Positions 51,886 to 60,863 of a DNA stretch of 64,000 bases are shown piece by piece. The stretch is from Paracoccus laeviglucosivorans (lineage in GTDB: Bacteria; Pseudomonadota; Alphaproteobacteria; Rhodobacterales; Rhodobacteraceae): NCBI RefSeq assembly GCF_900182695.1, contig NZ_FXTK01000005.1:239435-303434 (forward strand), given 5' to 3'. The translations under genes and the position numbers were made by a program. The notes beneath the pieces are model-generated. The model was not told where the DNA came from and made no database searches. It saw only the letters and a program-made list of their open reading frames with translations. Within the stretch, counting starts at the first letter, position 1. Each line of letters starts with the position of its first letter.

Positions 51886-52757
51886 TGGGCTTCGTCTCGA
51901 TCGCGGAAACGCAGAAGGCGCTGCTCCGCGCGCGCGATTCCCTTGGCTGCTCGCTCGGCAGCCTGCGTCACAACGATAGCGCCCGCGCAGGGGATCTGAC
52001 GATCCTGCGCAAGGGCGCGCCTGGCCGGATCCGGATGAATGTCGCGACCCCGGCGCAGGACCGGGGGATGATCCTCGGGATGTCGCTGCTGGCGGGGCAC
52101 CGGCGCAGAATCCGTGAAGGGGCAAAGCGCTCAGAGCGGATCTTCGACCGCAACAGCGTCTATATCCGCGAGTTCGACGTGGACTATGCCGCTGAGGCCG
52201 AAGGCGTCTTCGATTTCCTGCTGATCGAGCTTCCCGCAGATTCCGCCCTGCGGCTGAAGCCGACCGCCGATTCCGTCGATCACGGGCTGGGCGCACTGGT
52301 GCAGGGGATGCTCGGCTGGCTGTCCGCGCCGCACTTGCATGCGCCGCTCATGGGTCAGGAGTTCGGCGCGCGGCTGATGGAGCATCTGGCGGCGGCCCAT
52401 GCCTTGCTGCGCCCGCCGCGGCCTCGGGCGCGGCTGTCGCCGGTGCAACTGGCGCGGGCCAAGGCGATGCTGATGTCGGATGATGTCGAAAGGCTGCACC
52501 TGGATGATGTCGCCGCAGCGCTCGACATGCCGCGCAACACCTTCTTCCGCAGTTTCCGGGAAACGGCAGGGATGTCGCCCTATCAATGGTTGCTGGGTCA
52601 GCGGCTCGACCATGCACGCCTGCTGCTGCGCCAGAGCAAGATGTCGTTGGTGGATGTGGCTTTGGCCTGCGGCTTCGCGGACCAGAGCCATTTCACCCGG
52701 ATGTTCCAGCGCGCGCATGGCGCAAGCCCCGGACGCTGGCGCCGGGGTTTGGCTTGA
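51885..52757 (+). CDS. AraC-family transcriptional regulator
   Basis: A 290-residue regulator. The C-terminal ~100 residues hold two helix-turn-helices: LHLDDVAAALDMPRNTFFRSF, then the family signature MSLVDVALACGFADQSHFTRMFQRAHGASPGRWR. The N-terminal ~180 residues have no recognised ligand fold. The ATG overlaps the amidohydrolase stop (TGATG). Likely it controls this operon or the divergent hydrolase pair. It is convergent with the pirin gene, 13 bases away. Confidence 0.9.
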   Translation: MGFVSIAETQKALLRARDSLGCSLGSLRHNDSARAGDLTILRKGAPGRIRMNVATPAQDRGMILGMSLLAGHRRRIREGAKRSERIFDRNSVYIREFDVDYAAEAEGVFDFLLIELPADSALRLKPTADSVDHGLGALVQGMLGWLSAPHLHAPLMGQEFGARLMEHLAAAHALLRPPRPRARLSPVQLARAKAMLMSDDVERLHLDDVAAALDMPRNTFFRSFRETAGMSPYQWLLGQRLDHARLLLRQSKMSLVDVALACGFADQSHFTRMFQRAHGASPGRWRRGLA

Positions 52758-52770
52758 GCAAAGCGCGTGA

Positions 52771-53706
52771 TCAGAGCGCGTCAGGCAGCGGGATGAATTC
52801 GCTGTTGTCGCCGGGCGGCAGGCGAAAGCGGCCATGCTTCCAATCGCCTGCCCGCCACGCCACCTTGGCCGCGTCGATCCGTTCCTGCGACGAGGCGACG
52901 AAGTTCCACGAGATGTAGCGCGGCCCGTTCAGGGTCTCTCCGCCCAGCAGCATCAGCCGCGCCCCTTCGGACCCGGCGGTCACGCTGATCCGGTCGCCGG
53001 GGCGGAAGACCATCATCCGGCCCGCCTCGAACGTCTCACCCGCGACGACGATGGACCCTGACGTCACATAGACCCCGCGATCCTCATGGTTGTCGGGCAG
53101 CGGGATCTTGGCCCCCGCCGCCAGAACGACATCGGCATAGAAGGTTTCGGTGAAGGTCTTGACCGGCGCGGTCTTGCCCCAGGCAGAGCCAAGGATCAGC
53201 CGCACCTGCTTGCCGCCCTCGTTCAGGAACGGAAGATCCTCTTTCCCGTAGTGCTCGAAAGTCGCGTTGGTATCCTCGGCGCTTTCCGGCAGCGCGACCC
53301 AGGTCTGGATGCCGAACAGCGCTCCGGGCTTCCTGCGCATCTCGTCCGAGGTGCGTTCGGAATGGGTGACGCCATTTCCGGCGATCATCCAGTTCACCTC
53401 GCCCGGATAGACCATCTGATCGGCGCCGGTGCTGTCGCGGTGGTGGAATTCGCCCTTGTAAAGATAGGTGACGGTGGCCAGCCCGATATGCGGGTGCGGG
53501 CGCACGTCGATGCCGCCACCGGTCAGGAATTCGGCCGGCCCCATCTGGTCGAAGAAGATGAACGGCCCGACCATCTGCCGCTTCGGCGCGGGCAGCGCGC
53601 GGCGGACCTCGAACCCGCCCAGATCGCGGGCGCGGGGAATGATCAGCGTCTCAATCGTATCAAGGCTCTCGGGACATTCGGGATGTTGGGTGGGGTTCCA
53701 ACTCAT
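52771..53706 (-). CDS. Pirin-family protein
   Basis: A 311-residue bicupin. The metal-binding N-terminal cupin shows FDQMGPAEF, DVRPHPHIGLATVTYLYKGE (two His), HRDS and GEVNWMIAGNGVTHSERT (His and Glu ligands). VRLILGSAWG opens the pirin C-terminal domain. Bacterial pirins have been linked to quercetin dioxygenase activity or to regulation of central metabolism; which applies here is not known. It follows the MFS gene by 3 bases, implying one operon with MFS and possibly the esterase. Confidence 0.92.
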   Translation of the reverse strand: MSWNPTQHPECPESLDTIETLIIPRARDLGGFEVRRALPAPKRQMVGPFIFFDQMGPAEFLTGGGIDVRPHPHIGLATVTYLYKGEFHHRDSTGADQMVYPGEVNWMIAGNGVTHSERTSDEMRRKPGALFGIQTWVALPESAEDTNATFEHYGKEDLPFLNEGGKQVRLILGSAWGKTAPVKTFTETFYADVVLAAGAKIPLPDNHEDRGVYVTSGSIVVAGETFEAGRMMVFRPGDRISVTAGSEGARLMLLGGETLNGPRYISWNFVASSQERIDAAKVAWRAGDWKHGRFRLPPGDNSEFIPLPDAL

Positions 53707-53709
53707 GGG

Positions 53710-55284
53710 TCAGCCCTTTCTGTGTGCGATGGTGTGATGGATCAGAGGTTTGGTGGTGAGCAGAGCACGGATATCGTCTTGTAGCGCCTTTTCGGCCACC
53801 GTGACCCGATCATGATGGCGCAGGTGCGACAGCCAGGAAGTCTCATGCCAGCTCTCATAATGCCGCGTCGGATCGGTCGCGTCTTGGCGGAGCACCCAGC
53901 CATAGGCGCCGTGGGCACGACGGGAGCGGCGTTGCTCCTGCATCAGGGCGTAAAAGCGCGCGTGGTGCTCAGCGGGGACGTCGTAGGCGATCCAGATCGT
54001 GGTGGCCGCGTCATGGGTCGGATCAGCTTCGGGCGTGGGCCAGTGATGGGCGGGCTGGTGATCCTCGCCCGCTCTGCCGAGCTTTGCCCAAAGGGTCAGC
54101 GGCACCGCGATCACAAGGCCGATGGCGGCGATCAGCAACGCGGTCGGGATCGAAGCCGCTGCCGCCACCGTGCCCCAGCCAAGCGAGCCGAGCGACATCG
54201 AACCCGAGAAGACGGTGAGGAAGATGGCAAGGCCGCGGGCACGCACCCAGTCGGGTAGCGCCGATTGCGCGGCGACGTTGAGGCTGGAGAGGACCGCGAT
54301 CCACGAGGCCCCGGCGATCAGCCCGCCGATCAGCGCGGTGGCGACGGTCGGGATCAGGGCGATCAAGGCCAGCACCAGCGCCGTGCCCGCGGTGCCGAGC
54401 ATGACAGTGCGATCGGGGCCGAGCTTGGCGCGGATTCCGGGCAGCAGCAGCGCCCCCGCCACCGCACCGACGCCGACCGAGGCAAGCAGCGTACCGTAAA
54501 GACCGGCGCCGCCTCCGAGGACCTGACGCGCCACCAAAGGCAGCATCGCCCAGAAGGCCGATGCGAAAAGGAAGAACGCAGCGGCGCGGACCAGAACCAG
54601 ACGCAAGGGCCGGGTCACGGCGGCATAACGAACGCCTGCGATCATCGCTCCCAGGACATGCTCTGCCGGCAGTTTGCTCTCCGCGTCCCGAGCGGGTTTC
54701 CACCAGATCAGCGCGGCGATGACGACGAGGGTGGAGATCGCGTTCAGCACGAAGGGCCAGGTCAGACCGAAGGCTGCGATCAGCACTCCCGCCAGCGCCG
54801 GACCGATGGCCCGCGAAATATTGATCCCCATCGAGTTCAGCGCGACCGCGGCGGTCAGATCGCTGCGCGGCACCAGCTTTGGGACGATCGCCTGCCAGGC
54901 GGGGGCGATAAAGGCCGCGCCCGAGCCGAGCAGAAAGGTGAAGATCAGCAGCAGCACCGGGGTCATCGCCCCCGACTGCACGATCCCGGCCATCACGAAG
55001 GCCACGAGCGACAGGCCGATGTTGACGATCAGCAGCAGTTTGCGGCGGTCGATGATGTCGGCCACGGCGCCAGCGAGCACCGCGAACAGGAACACCGGCA
55101 GCGTCGTCGCAGCCTGCACCATCGCCACGATCTGCGGCGAGGGTGCAAGCGAGGTCATCAGCCAGCCTGCGCCGACATCGTTCATCCAGGTGCCGATATT
55201 CGACACCACGGTCGCCACCCAAAGCACGGTGAAGGCGGTCTGGCGGAACGGGCTCCACGCCCCGCCTGCGGTCTTGGTCGTCAT
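53710..55284 (-). CDS. MFS exporter (EntS/MFS_3 type) with C-terminal soluble domain
   Basis: A 524-residue protein. The first ~400 residues are an MFS_3-type exporter with 12 helices (QTAFTVLWVATVVSNIGTWMND at the start, ADIIDRRKLLLIVN loop, PAWQAIVPKLVPRSDL). After about residue 415 a soluble domain follows (TIWIAYDVPAEHHARFYALMQEQRRSR, YESWHETSWLSHLRHHDR) that resembles an antibiotic-biosynthesis-monooxygenase/NIPSNAP ferredoxin-like fold. Such MFS fusions are known in proteobacteria but the tail's role is not. ATG 55284 has GGAG at 7-base spacing; the ATG 6 bases upstream is too close to it. Confidence 0.85.
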   Translation of the reverse strand: MTTKTAGGAWSPFRQTAFTVLWVATVVSNIGTWMNDVGAGWLMTSLAPSPQIVAMVQAATTLPVFLFAVLAGAVADIIDRRKLLLIVNIGLSLVAFVMAGIVQSGAMTPVLLLIFTFLLGSGAAFIAPAWQAIVPKLVPRSDLTAAVALNSMGINISRAIGPALAGVLIAAFGLTWPFVLNAISTLVVIAALIWWKPARDAESKLPAEHVLGAMIAGVRYAAVTRPLRLVLVRAAAFFLFASAFWAMLPLVARQVLGGGAGLYGTLLASVGVGAVAGALLLPGIRAKLGPDRTVMLGTAGTALVLALIALIPTVATALIGGLIAGASWIAVLSSLNVAAQSALPDWVRARGLAIFLTVFSGSMSLGSLGWGTVAAAASIPTALLIAAIGLVIAVPLTLWAKLGRAGEDHQPAHHWPTPEADPTHDAATTIWIAYDVPAEHHARFYALMQEQRRSRRAHGAYGWVLRQDATDPTRHYESWHETSWLSHLRHHDRVTVAEKALQDDIRALLTTKPLIHHTIAHRKG

Positions 55285-55341
55285 GGTCATTCTCCGTCGT
55301 GGACGTCAGCGCAGGGCATGTCGAGGATCAGGATCATCGGA

Positions 55342-55941
55342 TCAGTCCTCGAAGGCGGTTTTCAGGGTGGTGATCTCCTCGGGGCGGATCTCATGGCCGC
55401 CCGCGTGGATCGTCTTCTGCACGTGCGCGCCCTGCGCGGCGTAGTAGTGTGCCAGCGTTTCCGTTCCCGACAGCGGCGCGATCGGGTCACGGGTGCCGCC
55501 GGTGATCAGGACACGGACCCCGGCCAGCCCCGGCTGCGGCGCCGGATCCCAGGGGATCAGCGGATGCAGCAGTGCCACCCGGTCGAACAGATCGGGCGCG
55601 GTCAGCGTCATCGCGGCCAAGATGTTGGCGCCGTTCGAATAGCCGAAGGCATAGGCCGGAACGCCGGGGGTCAGATGGCTGCGGACAAAGGCGATCATCT
55701 TGTCACGCCGGAGGGCCAGATCGGCCATGTCGTAGACGCCCTCGCCGGTGCGGCGGAAATAGCGGTTCGCGCCGTGCTCGCTGACTTGCCCGCGCGGGGC
55801 GACAAGCCCGGCACCGGGCCAGAGCTGGGGGACGAGACCCGCGAACTGATGTTCATCGCCGCCGGTGCCATGGAAGGCGAAGATCAGCGGCGATCCTTTG
55901 GTGACGATGGCAGGTATCGGGGTGAAAGCGGAAGCGGTCAT
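55342..55941 (-). CDS. Carboxylesterase/phospholipase-family alpha/beta hydrolase
   Basis: A 199-residue serine hydrolase of the YpfH/esterase group: FAFHGTGGDEHQF (oxyanion), APRGQVSEHGANRYFRR, the nucleophile Ser in FGYSNGANILAAM, Asp in GGTRDPIAP and His in HAGGHEIRPEE. The GGxHE end and short length are typical. Substrate unknown. GGAGACG lies before the ATG. It is the first gene of the minus-strand set (esterase, MFS, pirin) and is divergent from a LysR regulator that probably controls it. Confidence 0.87.
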   Translation of the reverse strand: MTASAFTPIPAIVTKGSPLIFAFHGTGGDEHQFAGLVPQLWPGAGLVAPRGQVSEHGANRYFRRTGEGVYDMADLALRRDKMIAFVRSHLTPGVPAYAFGYSNGANILAAMTLTAPDLFDRVALLHPLIPWDPAPQPGLAGVRVLITGGTRDPIAPLSGTETLAHYYAAQGAHVQKTIHAGGHEIRPEEITTLKTAFED

Positions 55942-55991
55942 GGTGACGTCTCCTAAGACTGTTGCGCTTAGGATGCGCCGGGATTTAGTTG

Positions 55992-56007
55992 TTATGAATA
56001 CATATAA
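55992..56007. promoter_or_regulatory. LysR-type box between divergent genes
   Basis: TTAT-N8-ATAA, an interrupted palindrome of the T-N11-A kind bound by LysR regulators. It lies in a strongly A+T-rich 165-base gap, about 50 bases before the esterase start and 100 bases before the LysR gene. Confidence 0.4.
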
Positions 56008-56106
56008 TGTTGCATTCAGTATTGCGTTAATAGTAATTATACGTGGCAGTTAGATCATCCGGCGCGTTTGACGTCTTGAATAAAAATCTCGGAACGGAAG
56101 ACAATC

Positions 56107-57021
56107 ATGGGTGAAATCGAAGATCTGCGCGTGTTTCTGGCGGTCGCGCACGAGGCAAGCTTTGTCGGCGCGTCGCGTAGTCTTGGCCTGCCGCCGCCAT
56201 CGGTCACCCGCGCCGTCGCTGGGCTGGAAGATCGGCTGGGGGTCCAGCTGTTCATCCGCACGACCCGCAAGGTGTCGCTGACACCGGCGGGCGCGGCCTT
56301 TGCGGCGCGGATCGAGCCGCTGGTCACGGATCTGCACCGCGCCACGGACGAGCTGCGCGAGCGTCAGGGCGATACCGCAGGGCTGATCCGGCTGAACGCG
56401 CCGCTGCTGTTCGGGGCCGACCCGCTGCCCGAGATCATCGCCCAGTTCCGTATTCTCTATCCGCATGTGCAGTTTTCCGTGATCCTGAGCGACGCCTTTG
56501 TCGAGAGCGTCGATGACACGTTCGACATGGCGATCCGGATCTCGCGAGCCTCGCGCGAGGTGCTGAGCATCTGGCGCAAAATCTGTAGGGTGGACCGCGT
56601 GCTGGCCGCCGCACCCAGCTATCTTGCGGCACAGGGCACGCCCGCGACCCCGCACGATCTGGAAGCGCATACCTGCATCGCGCACGATCCGCTGGCCCGG
56701 TCCGAGGTCTGGGAACTGGCGCGCGGTGATCAGGTCGAACGGGTTCGGGCCGGGGCGGCGCTGGCCGCCAATAATGCCGCCCTGATGCGGGGTTTGGCGC
56801 GGGCCGGACAGGGCATCGTGCTGCTGCCGCGTTTCATGATCCAGGAGGATCTGGCATCGGGCCGGCTGGTCCGAATTCTGCCCGACTGGGAACCGCCGGA
56901 ACTGTGGCTGACGCTTTATTACCCGCCGCTTGATCGGATCCCGGCGCGGTTGCAGCTATTTTCGGACTTCGTGGAACGGCATGTGAAAGGCCCCGGTGCC
57001 TTCCAGACCGGAGGGGGCTGA
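56107..57021 (+). CDS. LysR-family transcriptional regulator
   Basis: A 304-residue regulator. The N-terminal winged helix-turn-helix is clear: LRVFLAVAHEASFVGASRSLGLPPPSVTRAVAGLEDRLGVQLF (about 6-48), then RTTRKVSLTPAG. The effector domain begins near residue 90 (GLIRLNAPLLFG). The Pro-rich recognition helix (PPPSVTRAVAGLE) places it in the CrgA-like subgroup. GGAAGA precedes the ATG. It is divergent from the esterase-MFS-pirin set and is its likely regulator. Confidence 0.93.
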   Translation: MGEIEDLRVFLAVAHEASFVGASRSLGLPPPSVTRAVAGLEDRLGVQLFIRTTRKVSLTPAGAAFAARIEPLVTDLHRATDELRERQGDTAGLIRLNAPLLFGADPLPEIIAQFRILYPHVQFSVILSDAFVESVDDTFDMAIRISRASREVLSIWRKICRVDRVLAAAPSYLAAQGTPATPHDLEAHTCIAHDPLARSEVWELARGDQVERVRAGAALAANNAALMRGLARAGQGIVLLPRFMIQEDLASGRLVRILPDWEPPELWLTLYYPPLDRIPARLQLFSDFVERHVKGPGAFQTGGG

Positions 57022-57368
57022 CCCGCCGCAGGCAGATGGGACAAAGCCGCAGGACGCGACCCGATGCCTGCCTCCACCTTGGTCAGCGCATCGTGTTTCC
57101 TTTCGCGAGGCCAGCCATGTCAGATCACCCATCAACACATCAGCCGTTTCCGCCGCAGCGGCGGCACAGATCACAAGACAGCCGACCTCGGCCCCGCTTC
57201 GCGCGATCCTGTTGCTGCTCTCCGTCTCGACGAGGATCATCGACACGGTCAGCCTGCTGGGCATGGGCAATGTCTTCACCGCCTGCGCTTCACCACAGCG
57301 GAACGACGCCGCGCGCCCGTTGCAGATGCTTCTCCTCGCGCTGCTCGCCATCGCCATGGGCCTGCGCA
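57022..57368. other. Decayed stretch between LysR and the dehydrogenase remnant
   Basis: No intact gene is visible. Open frames here are Ser/Arg/Pro-rich and lack start signals. It may contain more of the broken dehydrogenase in shifted frames, but I cannot trace it. Confidence 0.35.
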
Positions 57369-57554
57369 GCGCGACGGTGCGACGGCCAGATCAGCGGGGC
57401 CGGGTTCAATGTCGTGACGGTGAAGCCTCCGCTGCCAGATCGTCCCTTCATGAAGCTTCCGAATCTGCCAAACTTCATTCTGACCCCGCACGTCGCCTGG
57501 GCGAGCCTTGAAGCCTTCCAGCGCGGTGAAGCCCGCATCACCATCGCGGCCTGA
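57369..57554 (+). pseudogene. C-terminal remnant of a D-2-hydroxyacid dehydrogenase
   Basis: The frame ending at the TGA at 57554 reads DGQISGAGFNVVTVKPPLP, then PNLPNFILTPHVAWASLEAFQR. This is the unmistakable C-terminal part of the D-isomer-specific 2-hydroxyacid dehydrogenase family (G-x-AGFDV...EPP and the catalytic-His motif NVILTPHxAWAS), including the catalytic His. The preceding NAD-binding domain, about 200 residues, is missing; upstream sequence in the same frame is not family-like. It is a deletion remnant, probably from a hydroxypyruvate or glycerate dehydrogenase-like gene. Confidence 0.75.
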
Positions 57555-57776
57555 TCGAAGAGCTTTACCTGTGACCCGGCCACCGAAACTTCCGGTTTGT
57601 CCGAAACCGATGACGCTAAGGCCATACACTATGCGCGCGGCCATATCGTCGTGGAAAAAGCGACCGCGCTGAGCCATAGATTGGTCCGCCTGCGGGATTG
57701 CGGGAAACGAATAGATGCCGTGCACGGATACGCGGCCAAGGCTGTCGCGGATGGCTTAGCGAAACGGAGATCACGG

Positions 57777-59096
57777 ATGCGCCTCCTTCCCTCTGGCCTG
57801 ATGGCGCGGTTCATCATTCTGGCGGGCGTCGTTCTTTGTGCCGGAATGATCGGCATCGGGTTTTGGGTCGGCGCGCAGGTCGAGCGGATCGTGACCGACA
57901 ATGCCGGGGCGACCACGGCGCTTTATGTCGATTCGATGGTGTCGCCAGCCGTTCAGACGATGGGTGCAAGTGGTCACCTGGCAAACGCCGATGCAGAACA
58001 GCTTGCGGCCACTCTGGGGCAGGGGGCGCTTAGCCGCCAAGTCTCGGCCTTCAAGCTGTGGAGCCCGCAAGGCCGCATCGTCTATAGCGACCGTCCCGAA
58101 CGCATCGGGCATTTTGCGCCGGACAATCCCCGCCTTGCCGTGGCGCTGTCGGGCGAGGTCAATGCCGAATTGCGCAATGTGCTTGAACCGGGCCTGATGG
58201 GCAGTCAGCAGTTGATGGAGGTCTACAGCCCGGTCCGGTCCAACCGGACGGGCGAAGTGATCGCGGTCGCCGAGTTCTACACGACGACAGAAGCCCTTCG
58301 CGCGGATCTTCTGGACAGTCGCATCAAAAGCTGGGTCGCGGTCGGCTGCATAACCGTTGCAATGTTTCTTGCGCTATATGCGATGTTTGCGCAGGGGCAT
58401 CGCACGATCGCACAGCAGCGCGCGGCGCTGAATGTGCAGATCGCGGAATTGTCGCGTCTGCTGCGCCAGAACGACGCGCTCAGCGTGCGGGTGGCGCAGG
58501 CAAACGCCCGCATCGCTGAGCAGAGCGAGAATACGCTGCGCAGGCTCTCGGCCGACATCCATGACGGGCCGGCGCAACTGATGGCTTTTGCCGCGATGCG
58601 ACTGGATGGTGCAGCGGGGCAGGAGCAGGCCGCAGGCGCGGTGAATGAGGCGCTTGAGGATTTGCGTCTGATCTGCCGCGGCATGATGCTGCCCGAACTG
58701 GAAAGGTGGTCCGTCGAAGATATTGCCAATCGGCTTGTCGGCACACATGAAAGCAGGATGAACACACAGGTGTGCCTGACGATTGCGCGCGACCTGCCGG
58801 AACTGTCGGTGGCCAAGAAAAACTGTCTTTATCGATTTCTGCAGGAAACGCTGAACAACAGCGCGCGTCACGCAGCGGGCGCGGGGCAAAGCGTCGTGAT
58901 CCGCGAAACGACCGGCAATGTCGAAGTCGAGGTCAGCGACACTGGACCGGGTTTCGATCCCGCGACCGAAATGTCGGGTCTGGGCCTTGCCGGATTGCGC
59001 GATCGTGTCGTGGGACTTGATGGCCGCTTCAACTTGCATACTCAGGAAGGGCACGGCACTTGCGTGACAATGCTGCTGCCGGTGAAGGACGCATGA
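57777..59096 (+). CDS. Sensor histidine kinase (NarX/DesK-type, HisKA_3)
   Basis: A 439-residue kinase. TM1 at about 10-28, a periplasmic domain of about 150 residues, TM2 at about 186-206, then a coiled coil (QRAALNVQIAELSRLLRQNDALS). The phosphoacceptor is His262 in RRLSADIHDGPAQLMAF, the HisKA_3 pattern. The ATPase keeps FLQETLNNSARHA, SDTGPGFDP and GLGLAGLRDRV. The ATG has GGAG upstream. Its stop overlaps the response-regulator start by 4 bases. The stimulus is unknown; the adjacent iron importer suggests it may respond to iron or to a related exported factor. Confidence 0.92.
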   Translation: MRLLPSGLMARFIILAGVVLCAGMIGIGFWVGAQVERIVTDNAGATTALYVDSMVSPAVQTMGASGHLANADAEQLAATLGQGALSRQVSAFKLWSPQGRIVYSDRPERIGHFAPDNPRLAVALSGEVNAELRNVLEPGLMGSQQLMEVYSPVRSNRTGEVIAVAEFYTTTEALRADLLDSRIKSWVAVGCITVAMFLALYAMFAQGHRTIAQQRAALNVQIAELSRLLRQNDALSVRVAQANARIAEQSENTLRRLSADIHDGPAQLMAFAAMRLDGAAGQEQAAGAVNEALEDLRLICRGMMLPELERWSVEDIANRLVGTHESRMNTQVCLTIARDLPELSVAKKNCLYRFLQETLNNSARHAAGAGQSVVIRETTGNVEVEVSDTGPGFDPATEMSGLGLAGLRDRVVGLDGRFNLHTQEGHGTCVTMLLPVKDA

Positions 59097-59719
59097 TGCG
59101 CATAGTTGTGATCGACGATCATCCGATCTTCCGACGGGGCCTGACGCTGTCGCTTGAAGAGGCCGAGGATCTGACCGTCTGCGGCGAGGGTGCATCCGCC
59201 GCCGAGGCCTTGACGCTGGCCCGCGATCTTCGACCCGATGTGCTTTTGCTTGACCTTTCCATGCCGGGTGGCGGGCTGACCGTGCTGCCGTCTCTTTGCC
59301 GCGAAAACCCCGGAATGCGGGTCGCGATCCTGACCGCATCCGAAGACAGCGAAAATCTGATGGCTGCGCTTGCGGCGGGTGCGTCGGGCTATATCGTCAA
59401 GGGCATCGGGACACGCAGTCTGATCGAGGCGGTCCGCGCCATCGCAGGGGGCGAAGGCTACGTGGCGCCCACCCTTGCCGCGCGCGTGCTTGGGGAAAAG
59501 CGCCGCGAAGTCCCCGAGCGTGGGCTGAACCTTCTGACCGGGCGCGAGGACGAGATCCTGCGTCTTGTGGCCGAGGGGCATTCCAACAAAGAAATCGCCC
59601 GCCTTGCCGGTCTTCAGGAAAAGACCGTCAAGCATCACATGACGCGCATCCTGCAAAAGCTGAACGCCCGAAACCGGACCGAGGCCGCGTTGATTCTGCG
59701 CGGGCAGGATCGGACCTAA
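59093..59719 (+). CDS. NarL/FixJ-family response regulator
   Basis: A 208-residue regulator. The receiver domain has the acidic pair IDDHPIFRRG, phospho-acceptor Asp54 (LLLDLSMPGGG) and the conserved Ser/Thr-Lys side (LTASED, VKGIG). A LuxR-type helix-turn-helix follows (LTGREDEILRLVAEGHSNKEIARLAGLQEKTVKHH). It is encoded with the upstream kinase through an ATGATG overlap. About 160 bases later the iron ABC genes begin on the same strand, so they are the likely target. Confidence 0.94.
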   Translation: MMRIVVIDDHPIFRRGLTLSLEEAEDLTVCGEGASAAEALTLARDLRPDVLLLDLSMPGGGLTVLPSLCRENPGMRVAILTASEDSENLMAALAAGASGYIVKGIGTRSLIEAVRAIAGGEGYVAPTLAARVLGEKRREVPERGLNLLTGREDEILRLVAEGHSNKEIARLAGLQEKTVKHHMTRILQKLNARNRTEAALILRGQDRT

Positions 59720-59882
59720 GTCCTATGCCCCGGCGCAATGGTCGGGGGCCGATTTCCCTGACCGGAACTGTCGACTAATCCCGGCACATCGGTTCACTTG
59801 ACCGGGGATGCCTCCCCGAAGCCATGCCGCCCGGCAAAGCCGCAAGACGTCCGGTTTTCTGCAATCAAACGGGATGCACATC

Positions 59883-60863
59883 ATGAAAACCACGGTTCTT
59901 TCCGGCATCGCCCTGCTGGGTATGACAACCATTGCCGCCGCCGACACGCTGACCATCTATTCCGGGCGCGGTGAGGCGTTGATCGGGCCGCTGATCCAGC
60001 AATTCGAAGCCGAGACCGGCATCGATGCCGAGGTCCGCTATGGCTCCACCTCTGAAATGGCGACGCTTCTGATGGAGGAGGGCGACGCCAGCCCGGCGGA
60101 CTTGTTCTGGGCGCAGGATGCGGGCGCGCTGGGGGCGCTGTCGGAACGCTTTGCCGATTTGCCTGCCGCCACGAACGAAACCGTGCTGGAGGTGTTCCGC
60201 AACCCTGCGAACAAGTGGGTCGCGACTTCGGGGCGCACGCGGGTGCTGGTCCATTCGACCGAACGCGCGGCCGAGGATCTGCCGCAATCCATTTCCGATC
60301 TCTCGGACGAGAAGTATCGTGGTCGCGTCGCATGGGCACCGACCAACGGCTCGTTCCAGGCATTCGTGACCGCGTTCCGGCTGACGCAGGGCGACGACGC
60401 GGCGAAGGCGTGGCTTGACGCGATGGTGGCCAACGACACCAAGGTCTACAAGAACAACGGCACCCAGATCGAGGGCATCGCCAATGGCGAAGTCGATTAC
60501 GGGCTGGTGAACAACTACTACCTTGGCCGTTATACCGCCAAAGACGCGGAGTTCCCGGTTGCTCAGACGCATTTCGCCGCGGGTGACATCGGAAACCTTG
60601 TGCTGGTGGCGGGCGCAGGCATCGTCGAAGCCAGCGATAACAAGGACGAGGCGCAGGCGTTTATCGATTTCCTGCTGTCGCCCGCCGCGCAACAGTTCAT
60701 CACGCTTCAGGGCAACGAATACCCCGTCCGCACGGGTATCATTCCCGCAGCCACGTTGGAATCGCTGAACACCGTGTCCGAGATCAGCCCGAAGGTCGAT
60801 ACCAACACGCTGGGCGATCTGGAAGGCACGCTGACGCTTCTGCGCGACGCGGGTCTGCTTTGA
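59883..60863 (+). CDS. fbpA: Ferric-iron ABC transporter, periplasmic binding protein
   Basis: A 326-residue receptor with signal peptide MKTTVLSGIALLGMTTIAAA. The mature part starts DTLTIYSGRGEALIGPLIQQFE, the FbpA/AfuA/FutA pattern. The iron-binding tyrosine pair is Tyr212-Tyr213 in GLVNNYYLGRY. It captures Fe3+ and feeds the permease encoded next. ATG 59883 is chosen for the signal peptide; an ATG three codons upstream is possible. The stop overlaps the permease start (TTGA). Confidence 0.92.
   Translation: MKTTVLSGIALLGMTTIAAADTLTIYSGRGEALIGPLIQQFEAETGIDAEVRYGSTSEMATLLMEEGDASPADLFWAQDAGALGALSERFADLPAATNETVLEVFRNPANKWVATSGRTRVLVHSTERAAEDLPQSISDLSDEKYRGRVAWAPTNGSFQAFVTAFRLTQGDDAAKAWLDAMVANDTKVYKNNGTQIEGIANGEVDYGLVNNYYLGRYTAKDAEFPVAQTHFAAGDIGNLVLVAGAGIVEASDNKDEAQAFIDFLLSPAAQQFITLQGNEYPVRTGIIPAATLESLNTVSEISPKVDTNTLGDLEGTLTLLRDAGLL

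Noticed and set aside
47281..57560. An integrated element with duplicated tRNA-Ser 3' end
   Set aside because: I looked for a second copy of the T-arm and acceptor end near 57022-57776 and found none, and no integrase is present.
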